Shown here: positions 16,252 through 28,111 of the stretch, piece by piece
Layout: each line of letters begins with the position of its first letter
Position numbering within the stretch: position 1 is the stretch's first letter
From: Curtobacterium sp. MCPF17_052
Lineage (GTDB): Bacteria; Actinomycetota; Actinomycetes; Actinomycetales; Microbacteriaceae
Reading direction: 5' to 3'
Assembly (NCBI RefSeq): GCF_003234085.1
Contig: NZ_QKSD01000010.1
Span: 1-64,000, forward strand
Length of the DNA: 64,000 nucleotides
The notes under the pieces: model-generated
What the model was told of the DNA's origin: nothing
What the model saw: only the letters and a program-made list of their open reading frames with translations
Database searches by the model: none
Made by a program: the position numbers and the translations under genes

Positions 16252-18633
16252 TCAGCCGGCCGGAGGCGCAGCTGCACCGCCGACCGCAGCCCCACCGGCG
16301 GCGGGAGCCTGCGCGGCCGGAGCCTGCGCAGCAGGGCCCGACGACGCCGGTGCCTGCGTGCCCTGGGTCTGCGTGCCCGGGGTCCGCGTGCCCTGGGTCT
16401 GCGTGCCCTGGGTCTGTGTCCCCGCGGCCTGCTGCCCGGCCGCCTGCGTCCCCTGCCGGGCGCCGGATCCGGTCGACGGCGTCGCGGTCTTCGCCTTCGC
16501 GGGCGTCCCGATCATCGCCGGGTCCGGTGCCGGCAGCGCCCCGCCGCCGTACGCGCCGTCGAGGTAGGTCATCATCTGCTTGCCGACGCCGAACTTCGCG
16601 CTGTACCCGGTCGTGCCCTGCAGGAACGGCCAGTTCGCGAGGCGCACGTGGCCCTGCACGTTGCCGATCCAGGTGGCGTTCGTGTACTTCGTCGACGAGG
16701 TGATCAGCCAGTTCTGCTCGTCACCGTCGGTGGTGCCGGTCTTCGCGAACTTCGGCACCGTGTCGCCGGGGTTCGCACTGGCCGCCGTGCCCGCCCCACT
16801 CAGGACGCCCTGCAGCGCGTAGTCGACCGTGCCGGCGACCGCGGCGCTGACCCCGCGGTTGCAGGTGGCCGGGGTCGGGCGGATGGTGCCGCCGCTGGCG
16901 GTCGTGACGGAGTCGATCGTGGTGGGCGTGCAGGCGACGCCGCCGTTGGCGAACCCGGCGTACGCCTCGGCCAGGTCGATCGGTGCCAGCGGGTTGGTGC
17001 CGAGCACGGAGGCGGGGTTCGAGTCCGGTGCGCTGCCGTCGGCCTGGTGGATGCCCATGCTCTCGGCGGTCTTCTGGATCCCGCACAGGTCGAGCTGCTC
17101 GGCCATCGCGCCGAACGCGGTGTTGATCGACTCGACGGTGGCCGCGAGGACCGTCATCGAGGACGGCACCTGCTCGGCGTTGGCCACCATCCACGGTGCG
17201 CCACCGACGGGCGTGCACGAGTTGGTGAACTCGGCCTGCGGGAACGTGTGCTCGGTCGTCGAGACGGACTGCGACAGGGTGTGCCCGTTCGCCAACCAGT
17301 CGGCCAGGGTGAAGACCTTGTAGGTCGACCCGGTCGGGAAGCCGCTGGAGCTGCCGATGGCCTGGTCGGCGTTGTAGTTGACGGCGGTGGCGCCTGCGGT
17401 GGGCGCATCGGACTGCGTGTAGGCGGTGTTCTGCACCATCGACAGCACGCGTCCCGTGCCGGGTTCGACCGTGACGTTCGTGCCACCGGCGTCGACGCCC
17501 GCCATCGTGGTCGGGACGTAGGACGACAGGGCGTTCTGCGCGTGGCCCTGCAGGTCGAGGTCGAGCGACGTGTGGATCGACAGTCCCTTCGTGTCGAGGG
17601 TGGCGATCCGGTCCGAGGCCGTCTTGCCGAACGCCGGGTCGGCGAGCAGCTGCGAGCGCACCATGTCGCAGAAGTAGCCGGCGTCGTACTTCGTGGCGGC
17701 GGTCGAGCAACCGTTGGCGGTCGCGGTGATCTCCGGTGCGATCGGGGTCGCGACGGCCTTCGCCAGTTCGTCCCGGGTGATGGCTCCGTGCGCGTACATC
17801 CGGCGGAGGACGTAGTCGCGGCGGACCTTCGTCAGGGCGTACCCGTTCGCCGCCCCGTTCGTCTTGTCCGCCGGCTGGTCGATGCGCAGGTTCGAGGGGT
17901 TGTTGAGGATCGCCACCAGGGTCGCCGACTGCACGAGCGACAGGTCCTTCGCGTGCACGCCGAAGTAGTACTCGGCCCCCGCTTCGGCACCGTAGACACG
18001 ACCGCCGAGCCCGACGATGTTCAGGTAGCCGGTGAGGACCTGGTCCTTCGTGTACTTCTCGTCGACGGCGATCGCGTACCGGATCTCCTGCAGCTTGCGT
18101 GCCTTCGACTGACCGGCGACCTTCTCGTAGCAGGCATCCACCTTCTTCTTGGTGGAGGCCGCGTCCGTGCCGTTCAACTGTTCGCACTGCTGCACGAGCA
18201 CGTTCTTGACGTACTGCTGCGTGATGCTCGAGCCGCCCTGCACGCCCTGGTGGAGTGCGTCCGCGATGGTCGCGCGGAGGGTCCCGACCACGTCGATCCC
18301 GCCCTCGTCGTGGAAGCGCGGGTCCTCGGTGTCGATCGCCGCCTGCTTGAGCGAGTCGGCGATCTGGTCGGACGTGACGTTGACGCGGTTCTCGGCGTAG
18401 AAGGACGCGATCGGGACCTCGTGTCCGCCCTGCTTCGCGTAGACGGTGGACACCTGCTGCGGTGTCTGGATGTCGAGGTAGCTCGGCAGGTCCTCGAAGA
18501 ACTCGGCCGCTCCGCTCGTGCCCTCCCCCGCGACCGCGACGGCCGGGGTGAGCGCGACGGCGACGAGCAGGCCGGCGAGGACCGACATGACGATGAACAT
18601 CAGGAGGGCACCCGGCCACCGCACGATTCGCAT
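16252..18633 (-). CDS. Class A penicillin-binding protein (transglycosylase/transpeptidase)
   Basis: The 793-residue bifunctional peptidoglycan synthase has a signal-anchor helix (about residues 9-30). Its glycosyltransferase 51 domain has TEDPRFHDEGGID and GGSSITQQYVKN. Its transpeptidase domain has the SxxK serine in GSTYKVF, SxN in SINTAFG and KTG in FAKTGTTDG. A C-terminal tail of about 75 residues is Ala/Pro/Gln/Thr-rich with GTQTQ repeats. It acts outside the membrane on lipid II. The ATG at 18633 is preceded at 7 bases by TACCGT, consistent with leaderless transcription; an in-frame GTG three codons upstream is the alternative start. Confidence 0.93.
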   Translation of the reverse strand: MRIVRWPGALLMFIVMSVLAGLLVAVALTPAVAVAGEGTSGAAEFFEDLPSYLDIQTPQQVSTVYAKQGGHEVPIASFYAENRVNVTSDQIADSLKQAAIDTEDPRFHDEGGIDVVGTLRATIADALHQGVQGGSSITQQYVKNVLVQQCEQLNGTDAASTKKKVDACYEKVAGQSKARKLQEIRYAIAVDEKYTKDQVLTGYLNIVGLGGRVYGAEAGAEYYFGVHAKDLSLVQSATLVAILNNPSNLRIDQPADKTNGAANGYALTKVRRDYVLRRMYAHGAITRDELAKAVATPIAPEITATANGCSTAATKYDAGYFCDMVRSQLLADPAFGKTASDRIATLDTKGLSIHTSLDLDLQGHAQNALSSYVPTTMAGVDAGGTNVTVEPGTGRVLSMVQNTAYTQSDAPTAGATAVNYNADQAIGSSSGFPTGSTYKVFTLADWLANGHTLSQSVSTTEHTFPQAEFTNSCTPVGGAPWMVANAEQVPSSMTVLAATVESINTAFGAMAEQLDLCGIQKTAESMGIHQADGSAPDSNPASVLGTNPLAPIDLAEAYAGFANGGVACTPTTIDSVTTASGGTIRPTPATCNRGVSAAVAGTVDYALQGVLSGAGTAASANPGDTVPKFAKTGTTDGDEQNWLITSSTKYTNATWIGNVQGHVRLANWPFLQGTTGYSAKFGVGKQMMTYLDGAYGGGALPAPDPAMIGTPAKAKTATPSTGSGARQGTQAAGQQAAGTQTQGTQTQGTRTPGTQTQGTQAPASSGPAAQAPAAQAPAAGGAAVGGAAAPPAG
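16355..16414. repeat. 15-bp tandem repeat in the PBP C-terminal tail
   Basis: Four units of about TGCGTGCCCTGGGTC encode the G-T-Q-T-Q repeats of the PBP tail, with decayed units following. It is in frame (15 bp), so copy number can vary without breaking the protein. Confidence 0.75.
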
Positions 18634-18640
18634 GCCGAGC

Positions 18641-18646
18641 ACGGTA
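18641..18646 (-). promoter_or_regulatory. -10 box, leaderless PBP gene
   Basis: TACCGT on the minus strand with a 7-base spacer to the ATG at 18633. Confidence 0.5.
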
Positions 18647-18747
18647 AGGAGACGGGCTGGGTCCACTCTGGTGCGCGTGGTCGCGCGACTGCGCAGCCGC
18701 ACAGGATGCGCTCGGCCTCGCCTCCGGCACGTGCTCCGACCCGGCCT

Positions 18748-18812
18748 GGAGGCCCGGATCACCGGCCCTGCACGGGTCCGGTCACGATCCGGTCACGTCT
18801 GACGGGCCTCCC
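18748..18812. repeat. Two opposed interspersed element copies between PBP and hydrolase genes
   Basis: GGAGGCCCG (18748-18756) and the exact element CGGGCCTCCC (18803-18812) are complementary over 9 bases across a 46-base loop. They lie just downstream of the alpha/beta hydrolase stop (18836, minus strand) and may form its terminator. The 46 bases between hold no gene. Confidence 0.5.
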
Positions 18813-18835
18813 GTCCGGCCTCCGGTGAAAAGTGC

Positions 18836-20179
18836 TCAGTCGCGCGGCTGGAGGTCCTGCGGACGGACGAGGTACATGTCCGGCGACGCCTGGACGACCC
18901 CGTCGTCCGGGGTGTCGCCCGGCCGGTGCCCACTGCGGACCAGGTCACCCCGTCCGACCGCGATGAGCGCCACGTCGTGCAGCGAGGCGGTGCCGGGCTT
19001 GAGGTAGTCGTTGTGCCCCCACGGCTGGCGGAAGACGTCACCGGCGTCCGCCGGGTCGCTCCCGCCGACGAGGTCGAGGGCCGCAGCACCGAACGCCGCC
19101 CGCCCCGGGTCGGTGCCGAAGAAGCCCGTGCCCGCGATGGGGTCCCAGTGCGCCCCGCCGACGTACACCTCGCCGCGTGGCACGCCGAGCTCGTCGACGG
19201 AGGTGACCGCGCTCCCCGGGGACCCGAGCATGGTGAGGCTGTCGACCCGGGTCCGCCCGGACGACAGCGCGATCATCGCGGTGGTCGAGCCGTACGAGTG
19301 CGCGACGACGCCCAGGCGCGGCTGGTGGTCGTTGCGGACCGCACGGATGCCGTCGAGGGTGCGCACGAGCCGGTCGGCACCGAGGTGGGCCAGGTCGAGC
19401 GACATGAAGTCCGAGATGCCGGGCGTGCGGTATCCCATCCACGCCAGGACCGCGATGCCCGGTCCGTCCGCCGGGGCGGCCACGGGTGCCAGGGTGGCCT
19501 GCTCCCGGAACACGTCGCCGGCCGTCGCGGTGAAGTCCGCCATCTGGCCGTTGACCGAGAAGAAGATGCCGGGCACCACGACCGAGACGTCGCCCGCGGT
19601 GTCGAGGTCACCGACCGAGATCGCGCACCGGCCACTGCCACGCGTGTCGAGGGTGACGAGGTACTTCCGCGGGTCGTCGGGGGCCTGCTCGAGCGACTCC
19701 CGCACCTGGCCGAGCATCGAGGCGAGCGCGGTCGGGGTGCCCGCGTCGGCGAGGCCTGCTGCCAGGGCAGCCCGGTTCGCGACGTCCCGGACGGCGTACG
19801 GCACACCGTCCAGGTTGCCGATCACGACGGGGGCGTCGTCCGTCAGGGACGTCCGGGACGCCGGCGACAGGGCGCGCCACCAGTTCGCGACGAGGTTCGT
19901 GCTGGGCGGGTCGTCCATCGCGGTCGCGGTCACGCGGGAGTCGTCGTCGGCGGCCCGCAGCGTCACCGGCGCCGCCGCCTCGAGGGCGTCCAGCCAGCGC
20001 TGCCCGGAGGCTCCGGCGAGCGCGTCGACGGACGGCTGCGTGCCCCGCTCGGGCCGTCCCGGTCCCGAGGTCCCCGCGGCGCCCGACGAGACGGCGGCGG
20101 AAACGGGCACGGTCGGTGCCTCGACGACTCCCAGCGAGTGGATCGAGGCGGTCAGCAGCGCCGCGGCGATGAGCAGCAA
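18836..20179 (-). CDS. Alpha/beta hydrolase (DUF1023 family)
   Basis: The 447-residue protein has a hydrophobic N terminus (LLLIAAALLTASIHSLGVV), likely a signal or anchor segment, so it is probably exported. The DUF1023-type hydrolase domain occupies about residues 120-440, with the nucleophile elbow AHSYGSTTA, preceded by VVVPGIFFSVNG and VLAWMGYRTP. A late HNDYLKPG may supply the catalytic His. Substrate unknown; the family is poorly characterised. The TTG start at 20179 is chosen because GGGGGAG lies six bases upstream and gives a sensible signal sequence. Confidence 0.8.
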   Translation of the reverse strand: MLLIAAALLTASIHSLGVVEAPTVPVSAAVSSGAAGTSGPGRPERGTQPSVDALAGASGQRWLDALEAAAPVTLRAADDDSRVTATAMDDPPSTNLVANWWRALSPASRTSLTDDAPVVIGNLDGVPYAVRDVANRAALAAGLADAGTPTALASMLGQVRESLEQAPDDPRKYLVTLDTRGSGRCAISVGDLDTAGDVSVVVPGIFFSVNGQMADFTATAGDVFREQATLAPVAAPADGPGIAVLAWMGYRTPGISDFMSLDLAHLGADRLVRTLDGIRAVRNDHQPRLGVVAHSYGSTTAMIALSSGRTRVDSLTMLGSPGSAVTSVDELGVPRGEVYVGGAHWDPIAGTGFFGTDPGRAAFGAAALDLVGGSDPADAGDVFRQPWGHNDYLKPGTASLHDVALIAVGRGDLVRSGHRPGDTPDDGVVQASPDMYLVRPQDLQPRD

Positions 20180-20358
20180 ACGGGTCTCCCCCGGGAAGGC
20201 CGGCCTGTCGTTCCCCTGCAGACGACAGGTGATGCTCTGTCGAGTCTATGGAGATCCGGCCCTTCGGGGGTCATGCGGAGGGCGACTTGCCCCCCGTACT
20301 GGGGTCAATCCGGAGGTGCGTCGCGACAGCCGGATCCCGCACGGCCGTGCATGTGCCG

Positions 20359-22716
<2,358 letters not shown>

Positions 22717-22766
22717 TCAGTTCTACCGTGCGCCACCGACCCCGGTCCCACCGGCGGGAGGCACGA

Positions 22767-22808
22767 GCGAGGTCAGGCGTGCGAGGTCAGGCGTGCGAGG
22801 TCAGGCGG
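22767..22808. repeat. Three-copy 14-bp tandem repeat overlapping the mnmA stop
   Basis: GCGAGGTCAGGCGT repeats twice exactly plus a third, nearly complete copy that includes the mnmA stop codon (22801-22803). Confidence 0.75.
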
Positions 22809-23907
22809 GGACGGGTGCCGCCGACACGGTGGTGTCGATCGTGCACTGTCCGAGCACGCGCGTGCCGACGTACACGACCGCGGTCTGCCCGGGAGCGACG
22901 CCGGAGAGCGGCGCGTCCGGGACGATCACGAGCGCGCCGTCCTCGATCCGGGCCGTGGCGGGCTCCGGGTCGGCGTGCGCCCGGATCTGCACGTCGCAGC
23001 GGAACGGGGTCGACGGGTCCGCCGGTGCCGCGCCGGCCCAGGTGTAGCGGGTGCCCGAGAGCGAGGCGACGTCGAGCGCCTCCTTCGGGCCGACGACGAC
23101 GGTGTTGTCCTTCGGGCGGATCTCGAGCACGAAGCGGGGCTTGCCGTCCGCCGCCGGACGTCCCAGCGCCAGACCGCGGCGCTGCCCGACCGTGTAGCCG
23201 TGCGCGCCGTCGTGGCTGCCGACGACCGTTCCGTCGCGCTCGACGACGTCGCCGGTCTCGCTGCCCACGCGGTCGGCGAGCCACCCGCGGGTGTCACCGT
23301 CGGGGATGAAGCAGATGTCGTACGAGTCGGGCTTCTGCGCGACCGTGAGCCCGCGGGCGGCGGCCTCGGCCCGGACCTCGTCCTTCGACGGGGTGGCCCC
23401 GAGCGGGAACATGGCGTGCTGCAGCTGTTCGGCCGTCAGGACGCCGAGCACGTACGACTGGTCCTTCGCCCACGCCGCCGAGCGGTGCAGCTCCCGCGAG
23501 CCGTCCGGGCCGGTGACGATCGAGGCGTAGTGGCCGGTCGCGACGGCGTCGAACCCGAGGGCCAGTGCCTTCTCGAGCAGGGCCGCGAACTTGATCCGCT
23601 CGTTGCAGCGCATGCAGGGGTTCGGCGTGCGGCCGGCCTGGTACTCGGCCACGAAGTCGTCGACGACGTCCTCCTTGAACCGGGCCGAGAAGTCCCACAC
23701 GTAGTACGGGATGCCGAGGGCCGCGGCGGCACGCTGGGCGTCCATCGAGTCCTCGACCGTGCAGCAGCCGCGGCTGCCGGTGCGCAGGGTGCCGGGCATC
23801 CGGCTGAGCGCCAGGTGCACCCCGACGACGTCGTGTCCGGCGTCCACCGCCCGGGCCGCGGCCACCGCCGAGTCGACACCACCGCTCATCGCCGCCAGAA
23901 CACGCAT
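22801..23907 (-). CDS. mnmA: tRNA-specific 2-thiouridylase
   Basis: The 368-residue enzyme adds sulfur to U34 of tRNAs for Lys, Glu and Gln using ATP and a persulfide. The PP-loop SGGVDSAV (residues 8-15) binds ATP; catalytic Cys101 is in MRCNERIKF and the second cysteine, Cys199, in DICFIP. The C-terminal beta-barrel is complete. The ATG at 23907 is preceded at 6 bases by TACCCT and no Shine-Dalgarno, so it is probably leaderless. It diverges from the MFS gene with only 41 bases between starts. Confidence 0.96.
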   Translation of the reverse strand: MRVLAAMSGGVDSAVAAARAVDAGHDVVGVHLALSRMPGTLRTGSRGCCTVEDSMDAQRAAAALGIPYYVWDFSARFKEDVVDDFVAEYQAGRTPNPCMRCNERIKFAALLEKALALGFDAVATGHYASIVTGPDGSRELHRSAAWAKDQSYVLGVLTAEQLQHAMFPLGATPSKDEVRAEAAARGLTVAQKPDSYDICFIPDGDTRGWLADRVGSETGDVVERDGTVVGSHDGAHGYTVGQRRGLALGRPAADGKPRFVLEIRPKDNTVVVGPKEALDVASLSGTRYTWAGAAPADPSTPFRCDVQIRAHADPEPATARIEDGALVIVPDAPLSGVAPGQTAVVYVGTRVLGQCTIDTTVSAAPVPA

Positions 23908-23913
23908 GGGTCC

Positions 23914-23919
23914 AGGGTA
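23914..23919 (-). promoter_or_regulatory. -10 box, leaderless mnmA
   Basis: TACCCT on the minus strand, 6 bases before the ATG at 23907. It sits inside a 41-base divergent region shared with the MFS gene. Confidence 0.6.
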
Positions 23920-23933
23920 ACTCCGACACGGCG

Positions 23934-23939
23934 TACCGT
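23934..23939 (+). promoter_or_regulatory. -10 box for the MFS gene
   Basis: TACCGT, 9 bases before the ATG at 23949, leaving at most about two untranslated bases. The -35 regions of the two divergent promoters must overlap. Confidence 0.5.
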
Positions 23940-23948
23940 TGCTCGACG

Positions 23949-25286
23949 ATGACGAGCACCACGAATGACGCCTTCGACCTCCGGGGCGTCCTGCTGTCCG
24001 GGTTCCTGCCCGCCGCGCTCTTCGCGATCGGCGAGGGTGCCATCATCCCGATCATCCCGATCGCGGCGGACTCCCTCGGGGCGAGCCTGGCGATCGCCGG
24101 GTTCGTCGCCTCGCTGATCCTGGTCGGCGAACTCATCGGGGACGTCCCCTCGGGCGTCGTCGTGGCCAGGATCGGCGAACGCAACGCCATGATCGGCGCC
24201 GCGGTGGTCTCGGTCGTCGGGCTGCTGGTCTGCACCGTCGCCCCGAACCCCCTCGTCCTGGCCGTCGGCGTCTTCCTGGTGGGCCTGTCCACCGCCGTCT
24301 TCGCCCTGGCCCGGCACGCGTACATGACGACCGCGATCCCGTTGCGGATCCGGGCCCGGGCGCTCTCGAGCCTCGGCGGCGTCTTCCGCTTCGGCTACTT
24401 CGTCGGTCCGTTCCTGGCGGCCGGGGTCATCCACCTCACCGGCACGACCCAGAGCGCGTTCTGGGTGCACGTCGTCTGCTGCCTCGGCGCTGCCGTGGTG
24501 CTGCTCGTCATCCGCGACCCCGCGACGGGCGTCCGCGGCCTGCAGCGGCCGACCCGGGCCTCCCGGCCGACGGCGACCGACGCGGCAGCGACCGACGCGA
24601 CGGCGACCGACGTGTCAGCGACGACCGACGGCACGACGCGACCGGGCGAGCTCGAGGGCGAACAGTTCGTCGAGGAGGAGTCCCACGGTCTCTTCCAGAC
24701 CATCCGCGCGCACCACCGGGTGCTCGTGCGTCTGGGCAGCGGGGCGGCGCTGATCGGTGCGATGCGCGCCGGACGCCAGGTGATCCTGCCGCTCTGGGCG
24801 GTCAGCGTCGGTCTGGACGACTCCACCGCCGCTCTCGTCATCGGCATCGCCGGCGCCGTCGACTTCGCGCTCTTCTACACGAGCGGGCAGATCATGGACC
24901 GCTGGGGACGCCTGGCGAGCGCCCTGCCCTGCATGCTCGGCCTGAGCATCTGCTACTTCCTGCTGGCCTGGAGCGACCACCTCGACGCCCGCGTCGGCTG
25001 GTTCGTCGCGGTCGCGATGGCGATGTCCCTGGCGAACGGCGTCGGCTCCGGGATCCTCATGACGCTCGGCGCGGACCTGGCACCCGCGGACCGGCCCGCA
25101 CCGTTCCTCGGGGCGTGGCGGTTCACCGGCGACCTCGGGTCCGCCGCGGCCCCGCTCGTGATCTCCGGCGTCACCGCGCTCGCGACGATCGCGGTCGCGA
25201 GCGGCGTGATGGGGGTGCTCGGCCTGGTCGGCGCGGGCATCCTGCTCCGGTACGTGCCGCGGTACCTGCCCCGCACGCTGCGCTGA
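23949..25286 (+). CDS. MFS transporter
   Basis: The 445-residue integral membrane protein has about twelve transmembrane segments in two halves. They are split by a cytoplasmic loop (about residues 195-245) of T-A-T-D repeats and an acidic patch ([12 protein letters not shown]). The A-like motif is [15 protein letters not shown] (residues 65-79). It looks like a drug:H+ antiporter-type exporter; the substrate is unknown. The loop contains R-A-S-R encoded by an interspersed element copy. The stop codon lies in the first unit of a downstream tandem repeat array. Confidence 0.88.
   Translation: MTSTTNDAFDLRGVLLSGFLPAALFAIGEGAIIPIIPIAADSLGASLAIAGFVASLILVGELIGDVPSGVVVARIGERNAMIGAAVVSVVGLLVCTVAPNPLVLAVGVFLVGLSTAVFALARHAYMTTAIPLRIRARALSSLGGVFRFGYFVGPFLAAGVIHLTGTTQSAFWVHVVCCLGAAVVLLVIRDPATGVRGLQRPTRASRPTATDAAATDATATDVSATTDGTTRPGELEGEQFVEEESHGLFQTIRAHHRVLVRLGSGAALIGAMRAGRQVILPLWAVSVGLDDSTAALVIGIAGAVDFALFYTSGQIMDRWGRLASALPCMLGLSICYFLLAWSDHLDARVGWFVAVAMAMSLANGVGSGILMTLGADLAPADRPAPFLGAWRFTGDLGSAAAPLVISGVTALATIAVASGVMGVLGLVGAGILLRYVPRYLPRTLR
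24555..24564 (+). repeat. Copy of the interspersed element in the MFS loop
   Basis: An exact copy, read as T-R-A-S-R-P, in the variable central loop of the transporter. Confidence 0.55.
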
Positions 25287-25410
25287 CCGGGTCCGTCCTC
25301 GCCCGCACGCTGCGCTGATCGGGTCCGTCGCGCGGTCGCATGGTGCGATGACCGGGTCCGTCGCGCGATCGCATGGTGCGATGACCGGGTCCGTCGCGCG
25401 GTCGCGCCCC
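25269..25410. repeat. Decaying ~33-bp tandem array after the MFS gene
   Basis: About four to five units share a GACCGGGTCCGTC core with a 30-33 base period (cores near 25285, 25317, 25350 and 25383). The first unit includes the MFS stop codon, and CCGCACGCTGCGCTGA is duplicated at 25270 and 25302. No spacers of CRISPR type are present. Confidence 0.75.
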
Positions 25411-25472
25411 GTCACGGACGGCGCGCCCCGTCGCGACAGGGCACGACGTCCGAAGGCGGGCGCCACCCGACC

Positions 25473-25482
25473 GGGAGGCCCG
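25473..25482 (+). repeat. Intergenic copy of the interspersed element
   Basis: An exact unpaired copy between the tandem array and the tRNA-Leu promoter. Confidence 0.6.
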
Positions 25483-25510
25483 TCCCACCTCCGCCACCCG
25501 GCCCGCTGCG

Positions 25511-25516
25511 TACACT
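25511..25516 (+). promoter_or_regulatory. -10 box of the tRNA-Leu gene
   Basis: TACACT, 10 bases before the mature tRNA 5' end. No convincing -35 is visible. Confidence 0.5.
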
Positions 25517-25526
25517 GGGTCGGCCA

Positions 25527-25608
25527 GCGGGAGTGGTGGAATTGGTAGACACGCAGGATTTAGGTTCCTGTGCTCCGGCGTGAGGGTTCGAGTCCCTCCT
25601 TCCGCACC
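25527..25608 (+). tRNA. tRNA-Leu (anticodon UAG)
   Basis: A class II tRNA with a long variable arm. The acceptor 5' strand GCGGGAG pairs with CTTCCGC (one G-U). The D-arm contains GGTGGAATTGGTAGAC, the anticodon stem CAGGA/TTCCTG carries loop TTTAGGT with anticodon TAG, and the T-arm is AGGGTTCGAGTCCCT. Discriminator A at 25606 followed by CC; the final A of CCA is not encoded. Confidence 0.95.
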
Positions 25609-25738
25609 GAACGTCCCCGGGACCGTGCTCGAGGCCGCTCCGGACGTCACCCTCCCGACGGACGGCCCGGACACGCCCGCACGGTACCCTCGGTCCGGCG
25701 GGTGCTCCATCCGCCCTCGCCCGCCGACCGGAAGAACC

Positions 25739-26416
25739 ATGCACTCCGTCGCACTCGCCCTGATCCCCTGGCTGGATCCGCAGTACATCCTCGACCACTT
25801 CGGGGCGTTCGCCGTGCTCATCGTCTGCGCGATCATCTTCGCCGAGACCGGACTGCTGGTCGGCTTCATCTTCCCCGGCGACAGCCTGCTCGTCATCACG
25901 GGCCTGTTCGCCTTCGACCGCGACGGCCAGATCGGCGGGATCCCGATCTGGGTCGTCGCGCTGATGATCGGCGCAGCGGCGTTCCTCGGCGGTGAGCTCG
26001 GCTACTACATCGGCAAGAAGGCCGGCCCGCCGATCTTCGAGCGCAAGGACAGCGGTCTGTTCTCGAAGGCGAACGTCGACCGGACGAACGCGTTCTTCCA
26101 CAGGTACGGCGCCCTCGCGGTGATCCTCGCCCGCTTCGTCCCCGTCGTGCGGACGTTCGCCCCGATCGCGGCCGGTGTCGGTCGGATGAACTACAAGAAG
26201 TACTCCCTCTACAACGCGGTCGGAGCGGTCGTCTGGGGCGTCGGTGTGACGTTCCTCGGGTACTTCCTCGGGTACATCCCCGCCGTGGCGTACATCGTGC
26301 GCAACTACATCGACGTGATCCTCCTCGTGGCGGTCGTCGTCACCGTGGTCCCGGCCGCGATCACCTACTTCCGGAACGCCCGCAAGGCGAAGCAGCGCGA
26401 GCCCGAGCAGCCGTAG
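25739..26416 (+). CDS. DedA family membrane protein (SNARE-associated domain)
   Basis: The 225-residue polytopic protein has the DedA hallmarks: FAETGLLVGFIFPGDSLL, GGELGYYIGKKAG, and RYGALAVILARFVPVVRTFAPIAAGVG (as FVPVVRTF). Five to six hydrophobic segments are present. DedA proteins are thought to act in membrane lipid (undecaprenyl phosphate or phospholipid) translocation and in proton-motive-force homeostasis. The ATG at 25739 has GAAGAA 3-8 bases upstream. The gene follows tRNA-Leu and ends before a large hairpin. Confidence 0.9.
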   Translation: MHSVALALIPWLDPQYILDHFGAFAVLIVCAIIFAETGLLVGFIFPGDSLLVITGLFAFDRDGQIGGIPIWVVALMIGAAAFLGGELGYYIGKKAGPPIFERKDSGLFSKANVDRTNAFFHRYGALAVILARFVPVVRTFAPIAAGVGRMNYKKYSLYNAVGAVVWGVGVTFLGYFLGYIPAVAYIVRNYIDVILLVAVVVTVVPAAITYFRNARKAKQREPEQP

Positions 26417-26512
26417 CCCGGCGCAGCCGGCGCCCGGCCGTCCGGCCGTCCGGCCGCCGGGCTGCCCGCGCCCCTCGGCTGCACCAGCGCCCGCCTGGCG
26501 CGAGCGGGACCC

Positions 26513-26572
26513 GCACAACACGAACCGGCTCGAACCACGCAATCCCGTGGTTCGAGCCGGTTTCCGTTGTGC
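26513..26572. terminator. 27-bp-arm hairpin between convergent dedA-like gene and rdgB
   Basis: Arms 26513-26539 and 26546-26572 pair over 7 bp, then a 3-base internal loop, then 17 bp, around a 6-base loop. It should terminate the DedA transcript and, from the other side, the rph-rdgB transcript. It is unrelated to the GGGAGGCCCG family. Confidence 0.75.
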
Positions 26573-26585
26573 GCTGCCATTCGGC

Positions 26586-26648
26586 GCCAGCACCAGCACC
26601 AGCGCCAGCACCAGCACCAGCACCAGCACCAGCACCAGCGCCAGCGCC
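26586..26648. repeat. Hexanucleotide tandem repeat (ACCAGC/GCCAGC), about ten copies
   Basis: About ten and a half units of CACCAG, some with CGCCAG, lie between the hairpin and the rdgB stop codon (26657). Confidence 0.85.
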
Positions 26649-26656
26649 GGGCGCGC

Positions 26657-27286
26657 CTACGCCCGCGGCGTCTCGCCGTCGAACCACTCGCGGACGATCG
26701 GCGCGATGCCCCGGAAGGCCTTCGACCGGTGGCTCAGCGCGTTCTTCTCCGCCCGGGTCAGCTGCGCCGCCGAGCGGTCCGCGTCGTCCGGCTGGAACAC
26801 CGGGTCGTAGCCGTGCCCGCCGTCCCCGATCGGCTCGGTGCGGACCTCGCCGTTCCACACGGCCTCGAACACGTGCTCGACGCCGGAGGGCGTGACGAAC
26901 GCGGCCGCGCAGACGAACGCCGCGGTGCGCTCGACCACACCGTCCAGGTTCTGCAGCAGCAGCGCGATGTTGTCGGCGTCCACCCGGGTGCCGGCGTACC
27001 GGGCGGAGTGGATGCCGGGTGCTCCGTCGAGCGCGTCGACCGCGATGCCGGAGTCGTCCGCCAGGGCCGGCAGTCCGGTGTGGGCGACCGCGGCCCGCGC
27101 CTTGATGAGTGCGTTCGCCGCGTAGGTGTCGCCGTCCTCGACGGGTTCGGGCCCGTCGTAGGACGAGAGCGTCACGCCGTCACCCAGGGCCGAACCGAGG
27201 ATCTCGCGCAGTTCGACGACCTTGCCCTGGTTGTGGGTGGCCAGGACGACGGTACGGGCGGTGCCGTCCGCCGCCGCCCCGGTCAT
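26657..27286 (-). CDS. rdgB: XTP/dITP diphosphatase (non-canonical purine NTP pyrophosphatase)
   Basis: The 209-residue house-cleaning enzyme hydrolyses dITP, XTP and similar to monophosphates. HAM1/RdgB motifs are [15 protein letters not shown], the acidic [21 protein letters not shown], and SARYAG, with SHRSKAF near the C terminus. The ATG overlaps the rph stop by 4 bases (ATGA), the usual rph-rdgB arrangement. Cytoplasmic. Confidence 0.96.
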   Translation of the reverse strand: MTGAAADGTARTVVLATHNQGKVVELREILGSALGDGVTLSSYDGPEPVEDGDTYAANALIKARAAVAHTGLPALADDSGIAVDALDGAPGIHSARYAGTRVDADNIALLLQNLDGVVERTAAFVCAAAFVTPSGVEHVFEAVWNGEVRTEPIGDGGHGYDPVFQPDDADRSAAQLTRAEKNALSHRSKAFRGIAPIVREWFDGETPRA

Positions 27287-28029
27287 GCCAGCCCCAGCGC
27301 GGTCCGCTGCACCGCGGCGAGCGACGCGTTCCCGGCGAGCCCGAGGTCGAGCAGCGCGTCCAGCTCCTGGCGGTCGAACGGCGCGTGCTCGGCGGTGCCC
27401 TGCACCTCGATGAACTTGCCCGACCCGGTCGTGACGATGTTCATGTCGGTGTCGGCGCGCGAGTCCTCTTCGTAGGCCAGGTCGAGCATCGGCACACCCC
27501 CGACGATGCCGACGGAGATCGCCTGCACGCTGTCGGTGAGCGGCGTCGCCTTCTTGCCGATGAAGCCACGCTCGCGACCCCACTCGATCGCGTCGACCAT
27601 CGCCACGTAGGCGCCGGTGATCGACGCGGTGCGGGTGCCGCCGTCGGCCTGCAGCACGTCGCAGTCGAGCACGAGGGTGTTCTCGCCCAGCCCCTTCATG
27701 TCGACGACAGCGCGCAGTGAACGGCCGATCAGCCGGGAGATCTCGTGCGTGCGCCCGCCGACCTTGCCCTTGATCGACTCGCGCTGCATGCGCTCGTTCG
27801 TCGAGCGCGGGAGCATCGAGTACTCGGCGGTGACCCAGCCGGTGCCCTTGCCGGCCATCCAGCGTGGGACGCCGTTGGTGAACGAGGCGGTGCAGAGCAC
27901 CCGGGTGTTGCCGAACGAGATGAGCGCGCTGCCCTCGGCCTGGGTGCTCCAGCCGCGTTCGATGGTGACGGGTCGGTGGTCGGTGGTGGTCCGGCCGTCG
28001 ATGCGGACGGTGCCGTCGGTGGCGTTCAT
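27283..28029 (-). CDS. rph: Ribonuclease PH
   Basis: The 248-residue phosphorolytic 3'-5' exoribonuclease trims tRNA 3' ends using phosphate. Motifs include [10 protein letters not shown], the basic RSLRAVVDM, and [16 protein letters not shown], with [11 protein letters not shown]. It should form a hexameric ring. A GAGAGGAAC Shine-Dalgarno precedes the ATG. It lies 82 bases downstream of murI and directly upstream of rdgB, forming murI-rph-rdgB on the minus strand. Confidence 0.97.
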   Translation of the reverse strand: MNATDGTVRIDGRTTTDHRPVTIERGWSTQAEGSALISFGNTRVLCTASFTNGVPRWMAGKGTGWVTAEYSMLPRSTNERMQRESIKGKVGGRTHEISRLIGRSLRAVVDMKGLGENTLVLDCDVLQADGGTRTASITGAYVAMVDAIEWGRERGFIGKKATPLTDSVQAISVGIVGGVPMLDLAYEEDSRADTDMNIVTTGSGKFIEVQGTAEHAPFDRQELDALLDLGLAGNASLAAVQRTALGLA

Positions 28030-28111
28030 GGTGTTCCTCTCGGTCCGGCCTGGAGGCTCGGTGCGGGTGGTCCGGTCGTCGTGCCTCCGCCGAGGGCGGC
28101 GTGGGGCATGG

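Noticed and set aside
23949..25286. Antibiotic resistance determinant
   Set aside because: The MFS protein has general exporter features only; no specific drug family can be assigned from sequence.
25269..25410. Possible CRISPR array
   Set aside because: Repeats are adjacent and diverged with no unique spacers of constant length, and no cas genes are present.
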